A stretch of DNA of 36,407 nucleotides from NCBI GenBank assembly GCA_020058975.1, contig JAGVDA010000006.1, forward strand, positions 1-36,407, written 5' to 3'. Shown one piece after another: positions 13,935 through 21,595 of the stretch. The notes below the pieces were generated by a model. That model ran no database searches, was not told the DNA's origin, and saw nothing but the letters and a program-made list of their open reading frames with translations. The position numbers were made by a program, and so were the translations under genes. The DNA is from Thermosynechococcus sp. WC_1. Lineage in GTDB: Bacteria > Cyanobacteriota > Cyanobacteriia > Thermosynechococcales > Thermosynechococcaceae. Positions within the stretch are counted from its first letter, which is position 1, and the number at the start of each line of letters is the position of its first letter.

Positions 13935-15758
13935 TTGGCGTCGACTCCCTTGAAACTTAGGCTCAGTCTTTTCTCGATCCCAATCCTGATTGCAATAATC
14001 CTTTGCCTCTTTTACTCCCTTAGGATCCAAGCATTATTTGATAGCTATAGTCGGCTGATTATTGACAGGAAGCCAAGAGACTCAGATCTTGTAGCGCGAT
14101 CGCTCAAAATGATCAAAGATGCCGATCATGAAACGCCTATCCCTCAAGCGCTGGCAACCTTGACAACAGATATTCATCGAAACACAGCCTTCCTTCTATT
14201 TTTTCTAGGCAGAGAATATCCAGACCGAATCATTCAGCCCGAAAAAGGATTGAGTAGCGATGCAATTAGAATCGCAATTGAGAAATGGAACAAGGCCCCA
14301 TTGGGAAGCGAATTGTACAAAAAGGGCATTACGTTCATTATTGAGGGAGATACCTATCACCTAATTTCTGCCCGTCAAGCCGTTGGGGGAGAAACCTACG
14401 AGTTAGTGTTGCTCTCTAATATTGACCGGACGGTCGCCGACGAGTATACGGATAGCTCCATCGATTTCTCGGTCATGTTTTTCCTCGTCTCTGCGGTTAT
14501 TTTTCCCGTACTCGTATCTCTCACTGTTTCAGTAAAACGAACTAGAGATTCGGTTACGCAAGATGGGGTTACTCCTATGTGGTACTGGACTAAGGAAGTA
14601 ACAGAACTTTTGGAAGAAATAAAAATCTATAAAATAAATTCAAACCTTAATAAAATTCAGATTGACCAAAGCACTTCTGGTCAAATGATTGTGCGGTCTC
14701 ACGGCACTGAAGAGGCTATCCTCTCGAACCCAAATAAAGCTCTAGCGGATATCTCTGGCTATACTCAAGAGGAGCTAGAAGGAACGCCTCTGAATTTAAT
14801 CGTCACGGAAGAATATCACCATTTTCACCGTGGCGGAGGCGCTTTTGACGCTGCCAAAAATCGATATGTTGGGATGTCATCTTATGCCAAAGGATGTCCA
14901 TTTCATGGAAATCAAGCTTCTACTATCGTAGGGCGCGATCGCACAGTGGAACTGCTTCATAAAAACGGCACCCTTCGCAAGGTCGTTTTAGGTGTTTTCT
15001 ATGTTGGCAAAAATGATGCTGGAACGGATGAATGGGTTGGGGTTGTCACAGACGTGACAGATTTGACCAATGCGATCGCGAAGGCCACTGAGGCAAAGAA
15101 TGAGAATTTACAACTAATCCAAGCTTGGAGCCACGACCTCAAAGGACAAGCGAAAGGTGTCTACGACGAACTGGCTACATTGGCTAGATTGAAGCCAGCG
15201 TTCAATACTGATGCCGAGCGAATTTGCTTTGATACAGCACTGGCTCGCGCTGAGTTGACCTTCAATTTGATAACCAACACTCGCGACCTTGGCGACCTTA
15301 CCTTAAACATTAACCCTGTCTCAAGCAAAGAGATTCTTGCTCGGATCCACCTCATCCATAGCGATAAAAATATAAAATTCAAATGGCCTGAAGACGAATT
15401 TTTCGTCAATATCGACATTGACCGATTTATCTCAATGGGCTTCAATAATTTAATTGAGAATGCCTTCAAATATAGCACCGGAACAAACCCAGAGGTTACA
15501 GTTGGGGTGAAGGTGGACAAAGGGTTTGCCAAGTTCTTTGTCCAGGATTTCGGTATAGGGATGGATGAGGCCGGTCAAGCAAAAGTCATGGCGGGCAATT
15601 TTGGGTCTCGCGTTCGACTAAATCCACATATAGATGGCACCGGACAGGGTATATTCAGTGCTAAGCGAGTCTTCAAAGCCCATGAAGCCGACCTAACATT
15701 GAAGAGCCAGCTTGGACAAGGTTCAATTTTTATAGTCAAAGTGGGTCTAAACCGTTGA
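13935..15758 (+). CDS. Membrane sensor histidine kinase
   Basis: 607 residues from the TTG at 13935; a TTG at 13950 (MKLRLSLFSIPI) is an equally good start. TM1 about 10-28, an extracytoplasmic sensor of about 145 residues, TM2 about 178-200, then a PAS-like domain (about 262-380, including AILSNPNKALADISGYTQEE). The H-box is AWSHDLKGQ with phospho-accepting His400. The HATPase domain has an N-box (NNLIENAFKYS, about 500), G1 DFGIGMDEAG and G2 GTGQGIFSAKR. All key kinase motifs are intact. It overlaps the response regulator by 4 bases and leads into the lysis genes. Sensor kinases are rarely found in phages. Confidence 0.92.
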   Translation: MASTPLKLRLSLFSIPILIAIILCLFYSLRIQALFDSYSRLIIDRKPRDSDLVARSLKMIKDADHETPIPQALATLTTDIHRNTAFLLFFLGREYPDRIIQPEKGLSSDAIRIAIEKWNKAPLGSELYKKGITFIIEGDTYHLISARQAVGGETYELVLLSNIDRTVADEYTDSSIDFSVMFFLVSAVIFPVLVSLTVSVKRTRDSVTQDGVTPMWYWTKEVTELLEEIKIYKINSNLNKIQIDQSTSGQMIVRSHGTEEAILSNPNKALADISGYTQEELEGTPLNLIVTEEYHHFHRGGGAFDAAKNRYVGMSSYAKGCPFHGNQASTIVGRDRTVELLHKNGTLRKVVLGVFYVGKNDAGTDEWVGVVTDVTDLTNAIAKATEAKNENLQLIQAWSHDLKGQAKGVYDELATLARLKPAFNTDAERICFDTALARAELTFNLITNTRDLGDLTLNINPVSSKEILARIHLIHSDKNIKFKWPEDEFFVNIDIDRFISMGFNNLIENAFKYSTGTNPEVTVGVKVDKGFAKFFVQDFGIGMDEAGQAKVMAGNFGSRVRLNPHIDGTGQGIFSAKRVFKAHEADLTLKSQLGQGSIFIVKVGLNR

Positions 15759-16249
15759 ACAGCATTGTCATAGTGGTCTTAGAGGATGATTTAACGCAGA
15801 TTCGCACGCTTAAACGCGTCTTGGATGTGGCAAATCTCAAGTATGAAATCGCCGCAGATGGTTCTGAGTTCCTTGAACTAATCTCAATGATTCCTCCGCC
15901 TGACATTGCCATCCTGGACATCAACTGTCCAGTCAAAGATGGGTTCGAGGTGTTGGCGTCCATTCGAGCAAATCGAGCTTATGACTATCTTGTCTGTGTG
16001 ATGTTCTCCATGTCTTCTGAGTCAAAAGACATCGACAAGGCCACTCGGCTTGGAGCAGATGGGTACGAAGTTAAACCCCCTGAAGCAAAGTTCCCTGAAA
16101 CAATTGCGCGCATTCTCAGAGAGCATGAGCATACCCGCAAACAATTTACAAAGCCAGATACGTTGCCTCCTTTGCTCGTGAAGGCTGAAGCGGTTGTGAA
16201 AGACCGTAATTGGATGGGCGATATTGACTCGTTGTTGGATGAAATCTAA
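15755..16249 (+). CDS. Response regulator, receiver domain only
   Basis: TTG start at 15755 overlapping the kinase stop (TTGA). 164 residues. The receiver domain covers about 1-125: acidic pocket Glu10/Asp11/Asp12, phospho-acceptor Asp55 in AILDINCPVKDG, Ser85 in the switch position and Lys107 in GYEVKPP. The remaining 40 residues are a tail without a helix-turn-helix, so the output is probably protein-protein rather than DNA binding. Its stop overlaps the next ATG (TAATG), linking it to the coiled-coil membrane protein, a possible partner. Cognate pairing with the upstream kinase is inferred from position. Confidence 0.9.
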   Translation: MNSIVIVVLEDDLTQIRTLKRVLDVANLKYEIAADGSEFLELISMIPPPDIAILDINCPVKDGFEVLASIRANRAYDYLVCVMFSMSSESKDIDKATRLGADGYEVKPPEAKFPETIARILREHEHTRKQFTKPDTLPPLLVKAEAVVKDRNWMGDIDSLLDEI

Positions 16250-16818
16250 TGTCAGAAGAACGCATTGCTAAACTTGAAAGCCAAATCGAAGCTCTTAAAA
16301 AAGTAATCTCAACCGTTGGAGAGAATGCTCAAAAATCCGTCACAGAAGTCCGTGAAGAACTTGGACGGGTTAATCGTGTTCAACTTGACAGAACGACAAA
16401 GATCGAGAACATGTCCCTAGAAAATGGGGAACACATTGTCTCTTTAGAGAAAATGATTGTCGGCGATGGAGACCAAGACCCTGGCATCCGAGCCCATCTG
16501 AAGGAAGCACTGGTTGATACCGCTGAACTAAAGCTTGACAAGCGCGATCACAAAACGCGGACTGGTCTACTGACAACCGCGTGGAGTTTTGGTGGTTTAT
16601 TTGCGCTGGGCTTGATTGTTTCAGCATTCAAAGGCATTATTGATGATAAAGCTCAGAATGCTTTGCGGGTTCAAAATGAGAATAAGCAAGAGTTTGTAAG
16701 CATCAAGGATAAGATTGAAAAAAATAGTCAAATTTTCTATGACCGCACAGACAAACTGAACGAACATAAATCGAGAGTCGAAGCTGATTTGCAATGGATA
16801 AAATCTAAATTTAAATAA
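16249..16818 (+). CDS. Coiled-coil protein with one membrane segment
   Basis: 189 residues. A long charged N-terminal coiled coil (1-70), one transmembrane helix about 105-127 (TTAWSFGGLFALGLIVSAF), and a second charged helix (133-189). No signal peptide, so probably a single-span inner-membrane protein. Coupled translation with the response regulator and only 3 bases before the holin-like gene. It could be an output partner of the regulator, a spanin-like or holin-accessory factor; the sequence does not decide. Confidence 0.65.
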   Translation: MSEERIAKLESQIEALKKVISTVGENAQKSVTEVREELGRVNRVQLDRTTKIENMSLENGEHIVSLEKMIVGDGDQDPGIRAHLKEALVDTAELKLDKRDHKTRTGLLTTAWSFGGLFALGLIVSAFKGIIDDKAQNALRVQNENKQEFVSIKDKIEKNSQIFYDRTDKLNEHKSRVEADLQWIKSKFK

Positions 16819-16821
16819 AAA

Positions 16822-17415
16822 ATGGACATTAGACCGCCTAAACCACCTGAAGAATCCTTTACCATTGCCAAAGCTCGTTGGCTTCAGAAATTTAGTCAGC
16901 TTGTCGGGGGACTCTCCGGCTTAGTGGTGTTGCTCGACCAAGCTGGTGCCGGCGCACTGCTACCAGCTAAGTTTCAGAAGTATGTAACACCCGGTGTGCT
17001 GACGGTGGGGCTATTGGCGCTGTACACAGGCAACCAGAAGCAGGCATCAGCATTGATCGCAGACCGTTCTAGCAAACCCGATATTTTTAGCCCAACAGGG
17101 ACTCCAGGGCGGAATGAAAAGGATGCATTGTTTCAGGTTTTCATGACAGCCGCTCAATTGAAGCTGGCAGAAAAGGCCACTGCTGGCGAACTTGTCCCAG
17201 CCAATACCGCTCAAAAACAAGTGCTATTTGAAGAGAAGATCTTAGGCAAACTCGATCAGTTCAAGCCTGTTATTTTTCCCGCAGATAATGGGGATGGGGG
17301 TACAGCGTTACCACCTGTAGAGGTGATCAGCCATTATCCTCCTAACCCCGCTAGTCCATCGCCCAAGCCTGGGCTGGATGGGTTCATTGTTCCCTTACAG
17401 GAGTATTTAGCCTGA
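16822..17415 (+). CDS. Holin-like membrane protein
   Basis: 197 residues. Two close hydrophobic segments, about 27-46 (VGGLSGLVVLLDQAGAGALL) and 55-69 (TPGVLTVGLLALYTG), followed by a polar, Pro-rich tail of about 130 residues that is longer than in ordinary holins. Immediately upstream of a peptidase and a lysozyme, which supports a lysis role such as making membrane holes for endolysin release. The stop overlaps the peptidase ATG by one base. The long tail leaves room for another function. Confidence 0.5.
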   Translation: MDIRPPKPPEESFTIAKARWLQKFSQLVGGLSGLVVLLDQAGAGALLPAKFQKYVTPGVLTVGLLALYTGNQKQASALIADRSSKPDIFSPTGTPGRNEKDALFQVFMTAAQLKLAEKATAGELVPANTAQKQVLFEEKILGKLDQFKPVIFPADNGDGGTALPPVEVISHYPPNPASPSPKPGLDGFIVPLQEYLA

Positions 17416-18197
17416 TGACCCCCGAAGAAATCAAATATTACCGAACAAAAGCAGTAGGGTTGCTTGATCATAAATATGAAGACTTTTTATGGTCGTCACC
17501 GAATGAATTTGGGTCACAAGATAGTACCGTTGACGCAAATGTGAGGAAATTGCGAGGACTATCCACAGGGAAGCTCTATGGCTTTATTTCGCCGTATGTA
17601 GCTCCTGCTGAGTCAGGAATTTTTACTGAGCAAGTCGCAGAAGCCAAAGGATTTTTATCTCAGCCAGACGGGAATACCTGCCAAAGTGTTTGTATTGTCA
17701 ATGCTTTTGGGGGAAGTTCAGGAGACATCAGTCGGGTAAGATCGCGGCTTGTCGCTATGCCTGGGGGAGCAGGAAGCCCGTACAATATGGGCGTAATTCT
17801 TGCCGAGAAATTTGGCGATCGCTATATTTTTGACGATAATGCATGTCTAAGTGAAATTAGGGAATGGCTAAAGGCTGAAGAGCTATTAATAACTCACGGC
17901 TGGTTTACTGGATCAGGCCATGTAATTATCCTTGATGGCATCACGATTGACGCTAAAACTTTAGGGTATAAAATTAGCGTCAAAGATCCATGGTCAGAGT
18001 TTGATTTTGGCGCGTGGGCCTACAACAATACGGCTGTAGATAAGTTTGATGGTGACTATAGCTCACACGGCCTTTATGCCGCCATCGTTGCTAGTACTGG
18101 AGTTTCTGACGCAATCAGCATCTACCAACGTCGCGAACTGGATTCGATGCGCAAAGGGGCTTGGGTTCACCGGATCTTGCCCTCAAAAAAAGCCTAA
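17415..18197 (+). CDS. C39-like (papain-fold) cysteine peptidase in lysis cassette
   Basis: 260 residues. The triad order of C39-like peptidases is visible: Cys89 in SQPDGNTCQSVCIVNAFGG (preceded by Gln83), His169 in GSGHVIILDGI, and Asp191 in SVKDPWS. No signal peptide or recognised cell-wall-binding repeat. Sitting between the holin-like protein and the GH24 lysozyme, it may cleave peptidoglycan cross-bridges as a second endolysin. Many C39-like proteins have other targets. The 3' end overlaps the lysozyme ORF by 37 bases if the TTG start at 18161 is used. Confidence 0.75.
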   Translation: MTPEEIKYYRTKAVGLLDHKYEDFLWSSPNEFGSQDSTVDANVRKLRGLSTGKLYGFISPYVAPAESGIFTEQVAEAKGFLSQPDGNTCQSVCIVNAFGGSSGDISRVRSRLVAMPGGAGSPYNMGVILAEKFGDRYIFDDNACLSEIREWLKAEELLITHGWFTGSGHVIILDGITIDAKTLGYKISVKDPWSEFDFGAWAYNNTAVDKFDGDYSSHGLYAAIVASTGVSDAISIYQRRELDSMRKGAWVHRILPSKKA

Positions 18198-18754
18198 CCC
18201 CTACCGAACCCACCCCAGCGGTAGGGGCTGACGCAAAGGCAATTCTCACGGAGTTTTGCAAAATTGCAGAAGGATTGGAGCTGGTTGCCTACGAAGATCC
18301 GGTCAATGAGGACGGGTTGCCCGTGACTGTAGGTTTTGGCAGTACTAAAGACTTGGATGGATACCCTTGGCGGCTGGGAACCAAAATATCGGAACAGACC
18401 GCCCTACAGTGCCTCAAGCGCGACGTTTCCGAAGCGTTTCAGGGGCTTGACCGTATTCCCCATTGGGACGAACTAAACGCCCATCAGCAAGCCGCGATCG
18501 CAGACCTCAATTTTAACGAGGGGTACCAGTACGGAGATGGGGATCATGATTCGCTTGACTTGGCGCTTAAGCTGGGTTCTTACGCACGTCTGGGGGTGAT
18601 TTTGCAACTATACGACAATACCGACGACTTAGGTTTGTCGCGGCGTCGGTATGCTGAATGGTTAATGTTTGCCCATGGAATGGGGCCTAGGGTGGCATAC
18701 GATACAGCATGGGCGAAGAAAAGTGTAGGTGAAGTTATGGAGGCGATCGCATGA
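18161..18754 (+). CDS. Phage lysozyme, GH24 family endolysin
   Basis: 197 residues from the TTG at 18161. The GH24 signature is intact: Glu37 in KIAEGLELVAYEDP, Asp46 eight residues on, and Thr56 in VTVGFG (T4-type Glu-8-Asp-Thr triad, with a small insertion before the Thr). It hydrolyses the MurNAc-GlcNAc bond of peptidoglycan. Later helices (ALQCLKRDVSEAFQGLDR, NAHQQAAIADLNFNEG) fit the fold. No signal-arrest helix, so release needs a holin. Overlaps both neighbours, confirming the lysis operon. The first 25 residues are non-conserved, so the real start may be slightly later. Confidence 0.9.
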   Translation: MGSPDLALKKSLTPTEPTPAVGADAKAILTEFCKIAEGLELVAYEDPVNEDGLPVTVGFGSTKDLDGYPWRLGTKISEQTALQCLKRDVSEAFQGLDRIPHWDELNAHQQAAIADLNFNEGYQYGDGDHDSLDLALKLGSYARLGVILQLYDNTDDLGLSRRRYAEWLMFAHGMGPRVAYDTAWAKKSVGEVMEAIA

Positions 18755-18951
18755 TGAAACAAAACGAAAAAGCAATAGCTGAATGGGCGGTCAATACTTG
18801 CTTGCTGATGGGTTCGTCAGTATCAACAGCCTACGCTGTGGCTGGAACGTTTGTTGATGGGATTAACTGCCGATCTATCACGGACGAGGAATCGGACAGC
18901 GTTAGGGCATTGATCCGCTCTAAAGCTATTGATGGAGACCCAAGGTTTTGA
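18751..18951 (+). CDS. Small unknown protein after the lysozyme
   Basis: 66 residues, ATGA overlap with the lysozyme stop. A moderately hydrophobic helix (WAVNTCLLMGSSVSTAYAVA) might contact membrane but is weak for a TM segment. The C-terminus is charged. The stop TGA overlaps a TTG start for the next small gene. A holin-regulator or Rz-like role cannot be supported from sequence. Confidence 0.55.
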   Translation: MMKQNEKAIAEWAVNTCLLMGSSVSTAYAVAGTFVDGINCRSITDEESDSVRALIRSKAIDGDPRF

Positions 18952-19103
18952 ACAATCCACCAGACCAACCCCCACCAACCCCCACAAAATGCCCCATCCT
19001 TTTCGACTGCGAAACGTTGAGCGGGGATGCTGCCGAGTGCCCCAATCTGGCAGAGTGCAACAAGGTGCCCAGAAGTATTTGTTGGAGGTCGCGTCAGCAT
19101 TGA
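18948..19103 (+). CDS. Cysteine-rich 51-residue protein
   Basis: TTG start at 18948 overlapping the previous stop (TTGA), TGA at 19101-19103. After a Pro-rich start, it reads KCPILFDCETLSGDAAECPN and then LAECNKVPRSICW: six cysteines in a regular spacing, indicating a metal site or disulfides. The pattern looks like small cyanobacterial/phage proteins I have seen without function. It links the 66-aa gene to the DUF3037-like gene, each overlapping by TTGA, which strongly favours it being translated. Confidence 0.6.
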   Translation: MNNPPDQPPPTPTKCPILFDCETLSGDAAECPNLAECNKVPRSICWRSRQH

Positions 19104-19477
19104 AATCCTGTTTCTACACCGTTGTCCGATATACCCCAGACCCAATTGCCGAAGAATTCGTGAACATCGCTGTAATTGTCTTCACCGATGATCATGCCCA
19201 ATGCGAAGTGAAAGACCTGGAAGATGCTCTAACCTTTGGCAGCTATGCGGATCAAGACTGCTTGGAAGACTTCTGCTCCCGACTCAAAAGTGGCTGCGAA
19301 ACCAACGATTTGTCTCTGATCGAACCGCCACTTTTTGGCAGCCGCCTCCAAGCTATTCGTCATACAGCCCAAGCCTGGAGAAACTCGATCCAGCTCAGAG
19401 ATCCTTGCGCCTCGTTATGCAGCATTCATGATACCCTCACAGATGTTGCAAAGATCTTTTTGCATGGACAAACCTGA
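19100..19477 (+). CDS. DUF3037-like protein
   Basis: TTG start at 19100 (MKSCFYTVVRYTPDP) in a TTGA overlap; a longer in-frame start at 18929 would overlap the Cys-rich gene and looks like read-through. 125 residues. CFYTVVRYTPDPIAEEFVNI followed by AVIVFTDD is the DUF3037 signature (YxVLRYxPDPxRxEFVNIGVVxF). This widespread bacterial and phage family has no known function. The rest is helical and charged. The next gene starts 14 bases before its stop. Confidence 0.7.
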   Translation: MKSCFYTVVRYTPDPIAEEFVNIAVIVFTDDHAQCEVKDLEDALTFGSYADQDCLEDFCSRLKSGCETNDLSLIEPPLFGSRLQAIRHTAQAWRNSIQLRDPCASLCSIHDTLTDVAKIFLHGQT

Positions 19478-19727
19478 CCCCTTAGCTGACCAAATCAAGA
19501 AAATCGGCGATCGCACCGATGAGGTTCTGGCATCGGCACAGTCCAGTGTCAAAAAAATCCTTGCCCGACTCGCCTCAATCATCGGGGGGCTTGCCATCGC
19601 CATTACCGTCGGCTACCAAGCTTTCAAAGGGTTCCAAGACAAAACAGCGCCCATCCTAGAAAAAAGCGGCGTGGAAACCGTTGAGGAGAAACCAGGATCT
19701 AAGGTGTTCCGTGTAAAGGGTCGTTGA
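19464..19727 (+). CDS. Small single-span membrane protein
   Basis: Start taken at the ATG at 19464 (MDKPDPLADQIKKIGD), giving 87 residues; the frame is open further upstream but lies within the DUF3037-like gene. An amphipathic helix (10-33) leads into a TM segment about 35-55 (LASIIGGLAIAITVGYQAFK), then a basic tail. Last gene of the rightward lysis-region run. Topology resembles phage holin-like or membrane-anchor proteins. Confidence 0.6.
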   Translation: MDKPDPLADQIKKIGDRTDEVLASAQSSVKKILARLASIIGGLAIAITVGYQAFKGFQDKTAPILEKSGVETVEEKPGSKVFRVKGR

Positions 19728-19740
19728 CACCTCCCCTTGT

Positions 19741-19947
19741 TCATGCGCTATCAGACTTCCGGTATGTCACGACCTTTTCGACCCCAATAGCATCTAGGAT
19801 TTTTAGCCCAGGTTCTCTCCTGCCTCGAAGGACATCATTAATATATGCGGCTGATACGCCATGGTGCTGGGCAAACCCAACCTGGAACCCTTGATAGCGC
19901 TCATCAATTATTGATTGAATGTAAGCAATTAATTCATCTCTATTCAT
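19741..19947 (-). CDS. Small Cro/Xre-like HTH repressor
   Basis: Start placed at the ATG at 19947 (MNRDELIAYIQSIID); the longer frame to 20037 crosses the operator and promoter. 68 residues. Helices 2-3 of an HTH are readable in VGFAQHHGVSAAYINDVLRG, followed by REPGLKILDAIGVEKV, as in Cro/C1-type repressors. It has no extra domain, so it may act as a simple dimeric repressor. A 24-bp near-perfect palindrome begins 10 bases upstream of its start, over the promoter of the divergent gene, giving an obvious auto-regulated switch. Confidence 0.8.
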   Translation of the reverse strand: MNRDELIAYIQSIIDERYQGFQVGFAQHHGVSAAYINDVLRGRREPGLKILDAIGVEKVVTYRKSDSA

Positions 19948-19956
19948 CGAGGAAAT

Positions 19957-19985
19957 ACCACCAATAAGCTGATTGGTGGTATAAT
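19957..19985. promoter_or_regulatory. Palindromic operator over a divergent promoter
   Basis: ACCACCAAT (19957-19965) and ATTGGTGGT (19972-19980) are perfect arms, and the 6-base centre is nearly symmetric (22 of 24 positions). It abuts a rightward consensus -10 TATAAT (19980-19985) for the gene at 20036, so a bound repressor would block that promoter. The leftward promoter is less clear. Confidence 0.75.
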
Positions 19986-20035
19986 AGCACGTATGAAGAC
20001 ATTGAAAATCCATTATTACTTTTTGAGGAAAAATC

Positions 20036-20248
20036 ATGCTTTCTTTTAAGGAGAGAAAACAAATTAGGGCAGAGCATTATTTTCGTTTTGAATTTGGTTG
20101 GAAACAAAGAAGCTGTTCAGCTTGTAATGGCTCTGGTTATTACGATTCTTCGGCACATCCACTCTGTGGGGCATGTGAAGGAACGGGAAAAGAAAAATAC
20201 AAGCCAGAACACCATCGCGGCTATCCCCTTGCTCAACGAAGCAGCTAG
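20036..20248 (+). CDS. Small DnaJ-type zinc-finger protein
   Basis: 70 residues; ATG preceded by GAGGA at good spacing. Two CxxCxGxG units (CSACNGSG at 27-34 and CGACEGTG at 44-51) form half of a DnaJ-type zinc centre, without J or substrate-binding domains. A basic N-terminal stretch precedes it. It is directly controlled by the TATAAT/operator region and probably repressed by the divergent HTH protein. Similar mini zinc proteins occur in phage early regions. Confidence 0.7.
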   Translation: MLSFKERKQIRAEHYFRFEFGWKQRSCSACNGSGYYDSSAHPLCGACEGTGKEKYKPEHHRGYPLAQRSS

Positions 20249-20270
20249 GGGTAGTTCATCCAACGCAAGG

Positions 20271-20963
20271 CTAACGCAGAGGGTCGATAACGCAAATCTT
20301 TGTCCCAATCGCCGCCGTCGTCGCCGTAGACCCATCGCAGAACCGCCAGCCTGGGGCGGCATTGAAAACTCCAATGGTTTTGCTGCGCCCAAGCGCTTCC
20401 GAATACCCCTTCATCCGAACCACAGAGGCTGGAGCAGTTAAAGTTCCGTCTTTCTTGAGGATGGTGTACTGGTTCGTCAAAACCCGCACCGGATCCCCAA
20501 CATTTCCCTCAACCAAAACATCTCCCTCAATCACCCCCAATACCTGAGTCCCGTCGGCAACTGGAGCCGTCCGAACGGTAGACTTAAGAGTAGCGCACGC
20601 AGTCCGCCCCCAACGATTTTTAAGGCATACCTTAACTTCGCTTTGGGGGTTACTTGTTTGAACCTCTATCAATGCCTCCCCGATAACAGAAAATTGCGTG
20701 AATCGTCCCCCTTTTGCCCGATTCCCAAAAATATCAAACTTAAACAATGAAGACGGTAAGATCGATATAGACCTTACTCCACCCCATACAAACTCCGCCG
20801 CAACCACTCCCCCCTTGCTTGTCTGAATCTGCTCCCCAACTGCCATTGATTGCCCTGCTTTTTTGTTAGAAAACACAGCATTTTTTATCTGTATGTATGG
20901 ATTCGCTAAAACGCATTGTTGATACAATAAAACGACTAAGCTCCCGAGCAAAATTTGTTTCAT
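20271..20963 (-). CDS. Secreted FecR-like domain protein
   Basis: Start at the ATG at 20963 (MKQILLGSLVVLLYQQCVLA), a good signal peptide with cleavage near VLA. 230 residues. The mature part follows a FecR-like beta pattern: AGQSMAVGEQIQTSKGG (loss of a reference value, then threshold), SISILPSSLFKFD, then GTQVLGVIEGDVLVEG. FecR domains in secreted or membrane proteins are beta-helical scaffolds. A longer frame to 21068 exists but lacks a signal sequence. It is head-to-head with the gene at 20966, 2 bases apart if both starts are right. Confidence 0.65.
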   Translation of the reverse strand: MKQILLGSLVVLLYQQCVLANPYIQIKNAVFSNKKAGQSMAVGEQIQTSKGGVVAAEFVWGGVRSISILPSSLFKFDIFGNRAKGGRFTQFSVIGEALIEVQTSNPQSEVKVCLKNRWGRTACATLKSTVRTAPVADGTQVLGVIEGDVLVEGNVGDPVRVLTNQYTILKKDGTLTAPASVVRMKGYSEALGRSKTIGVFNAAPGWRFCDGSTATTAAIGTKICVIDPLR

Positions 20964-20965
20964 AT

Positions 20966-21595
20966 ATGAATTGGCTAGAAAGGTTGATTCCTCTATTAAA
21001 GCGCACAAGACATGCGATCGACAAGGGTTTGACGGTCGGAGGGTTGCTTTTAGCCTTTTTTGGCGCATGCAATTTTATTATTGTTAATAAACTATATTCG
21101 GTGGAGAGACTTCAGCAAATTTTCCTTTTTTCTGGGAATCGACATGAAATGCAGAGAATCCTTGAAAAATTGGCAATTAGCAATAAAGCTGACCGCGCTT
21201 TTTTTATGTATTACGAACAGACTAAAAATGGTCATTTTCTGTCTGTTTTCAATGAATATTACCAATGGCAGACTCAAGGCCAGCCTTTAATTCTTGCAGG
21301 AAGTTACAATGTCGTGCCTGGAGCTGATACGGCACGACGCAAGGAGCTGACGGCATTCCGTTGTAATGAAGTCCTGACGGATAGACTTCCGCCAGATGAT
21401 GAATTGGCGATCGCTCTCAAAACCTCAAACGTTAGCGCGCAGGTTTCCTGTCCAGTCATTGATGTCTTTGTTGATGGACAGAAAAGGCTTGGTGTTTTAA
21501 GCTTGGAATTTCAGGCGAAAACGTATGACAGGACTAATGTTGAGGCAAGTTTATGGGAGAGCGCCGCACATGTTATTAAAAGCTTTGATCAGTAG
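20966..21595 (+). CDS. Membrane-anchored protein with GAF-like domain
   Basis: Start at the ATG at 20966 chosen to avoid overlapping the divergent gene; an ATG at 20897 would add 23 basic residues. About 209 residues. One TM segment (VGGLLLAFFGACNFIIV). The following part (RAFFMYYEQTKNGHFLSVFN, then PVIDVFVDGQKRLGVLSLEF) looks like a GAF/PAS-type sensor domain facing one side of the membrane. No catalytic output domain. Its 3' end overlaps the following FecR-like gene by 26 bases, so the two are co-translated and may act together. Confidence 0.6.
   Translation: MNWLERLIPLLKRTRHAIDKGLTVGGLLLAFFGACNFIIVNKLYSVERLQQIFLFSGNRHEMQRILEKLAISNKADRAFFMYYEQTKNGHFLSVFNEYYQWQTQGQPLILAGSYNVVPGADTARRKELTAFRCNEVLTDRLPPDDELAIALKTSNVSAQVSCPVIDVFVDGQKRLGVLSLEFQAKTYDRTNVEASLWESAAHVIKSFDQ

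Noticed and set aside
20897-20965. Upstream start for the membrane GAF-like protein
   Set aside because: It would overlap the 5' end of the divergent signal-peptide gene by about 67 bases; the ATG at 20966 avoids this. Not fully excluded.
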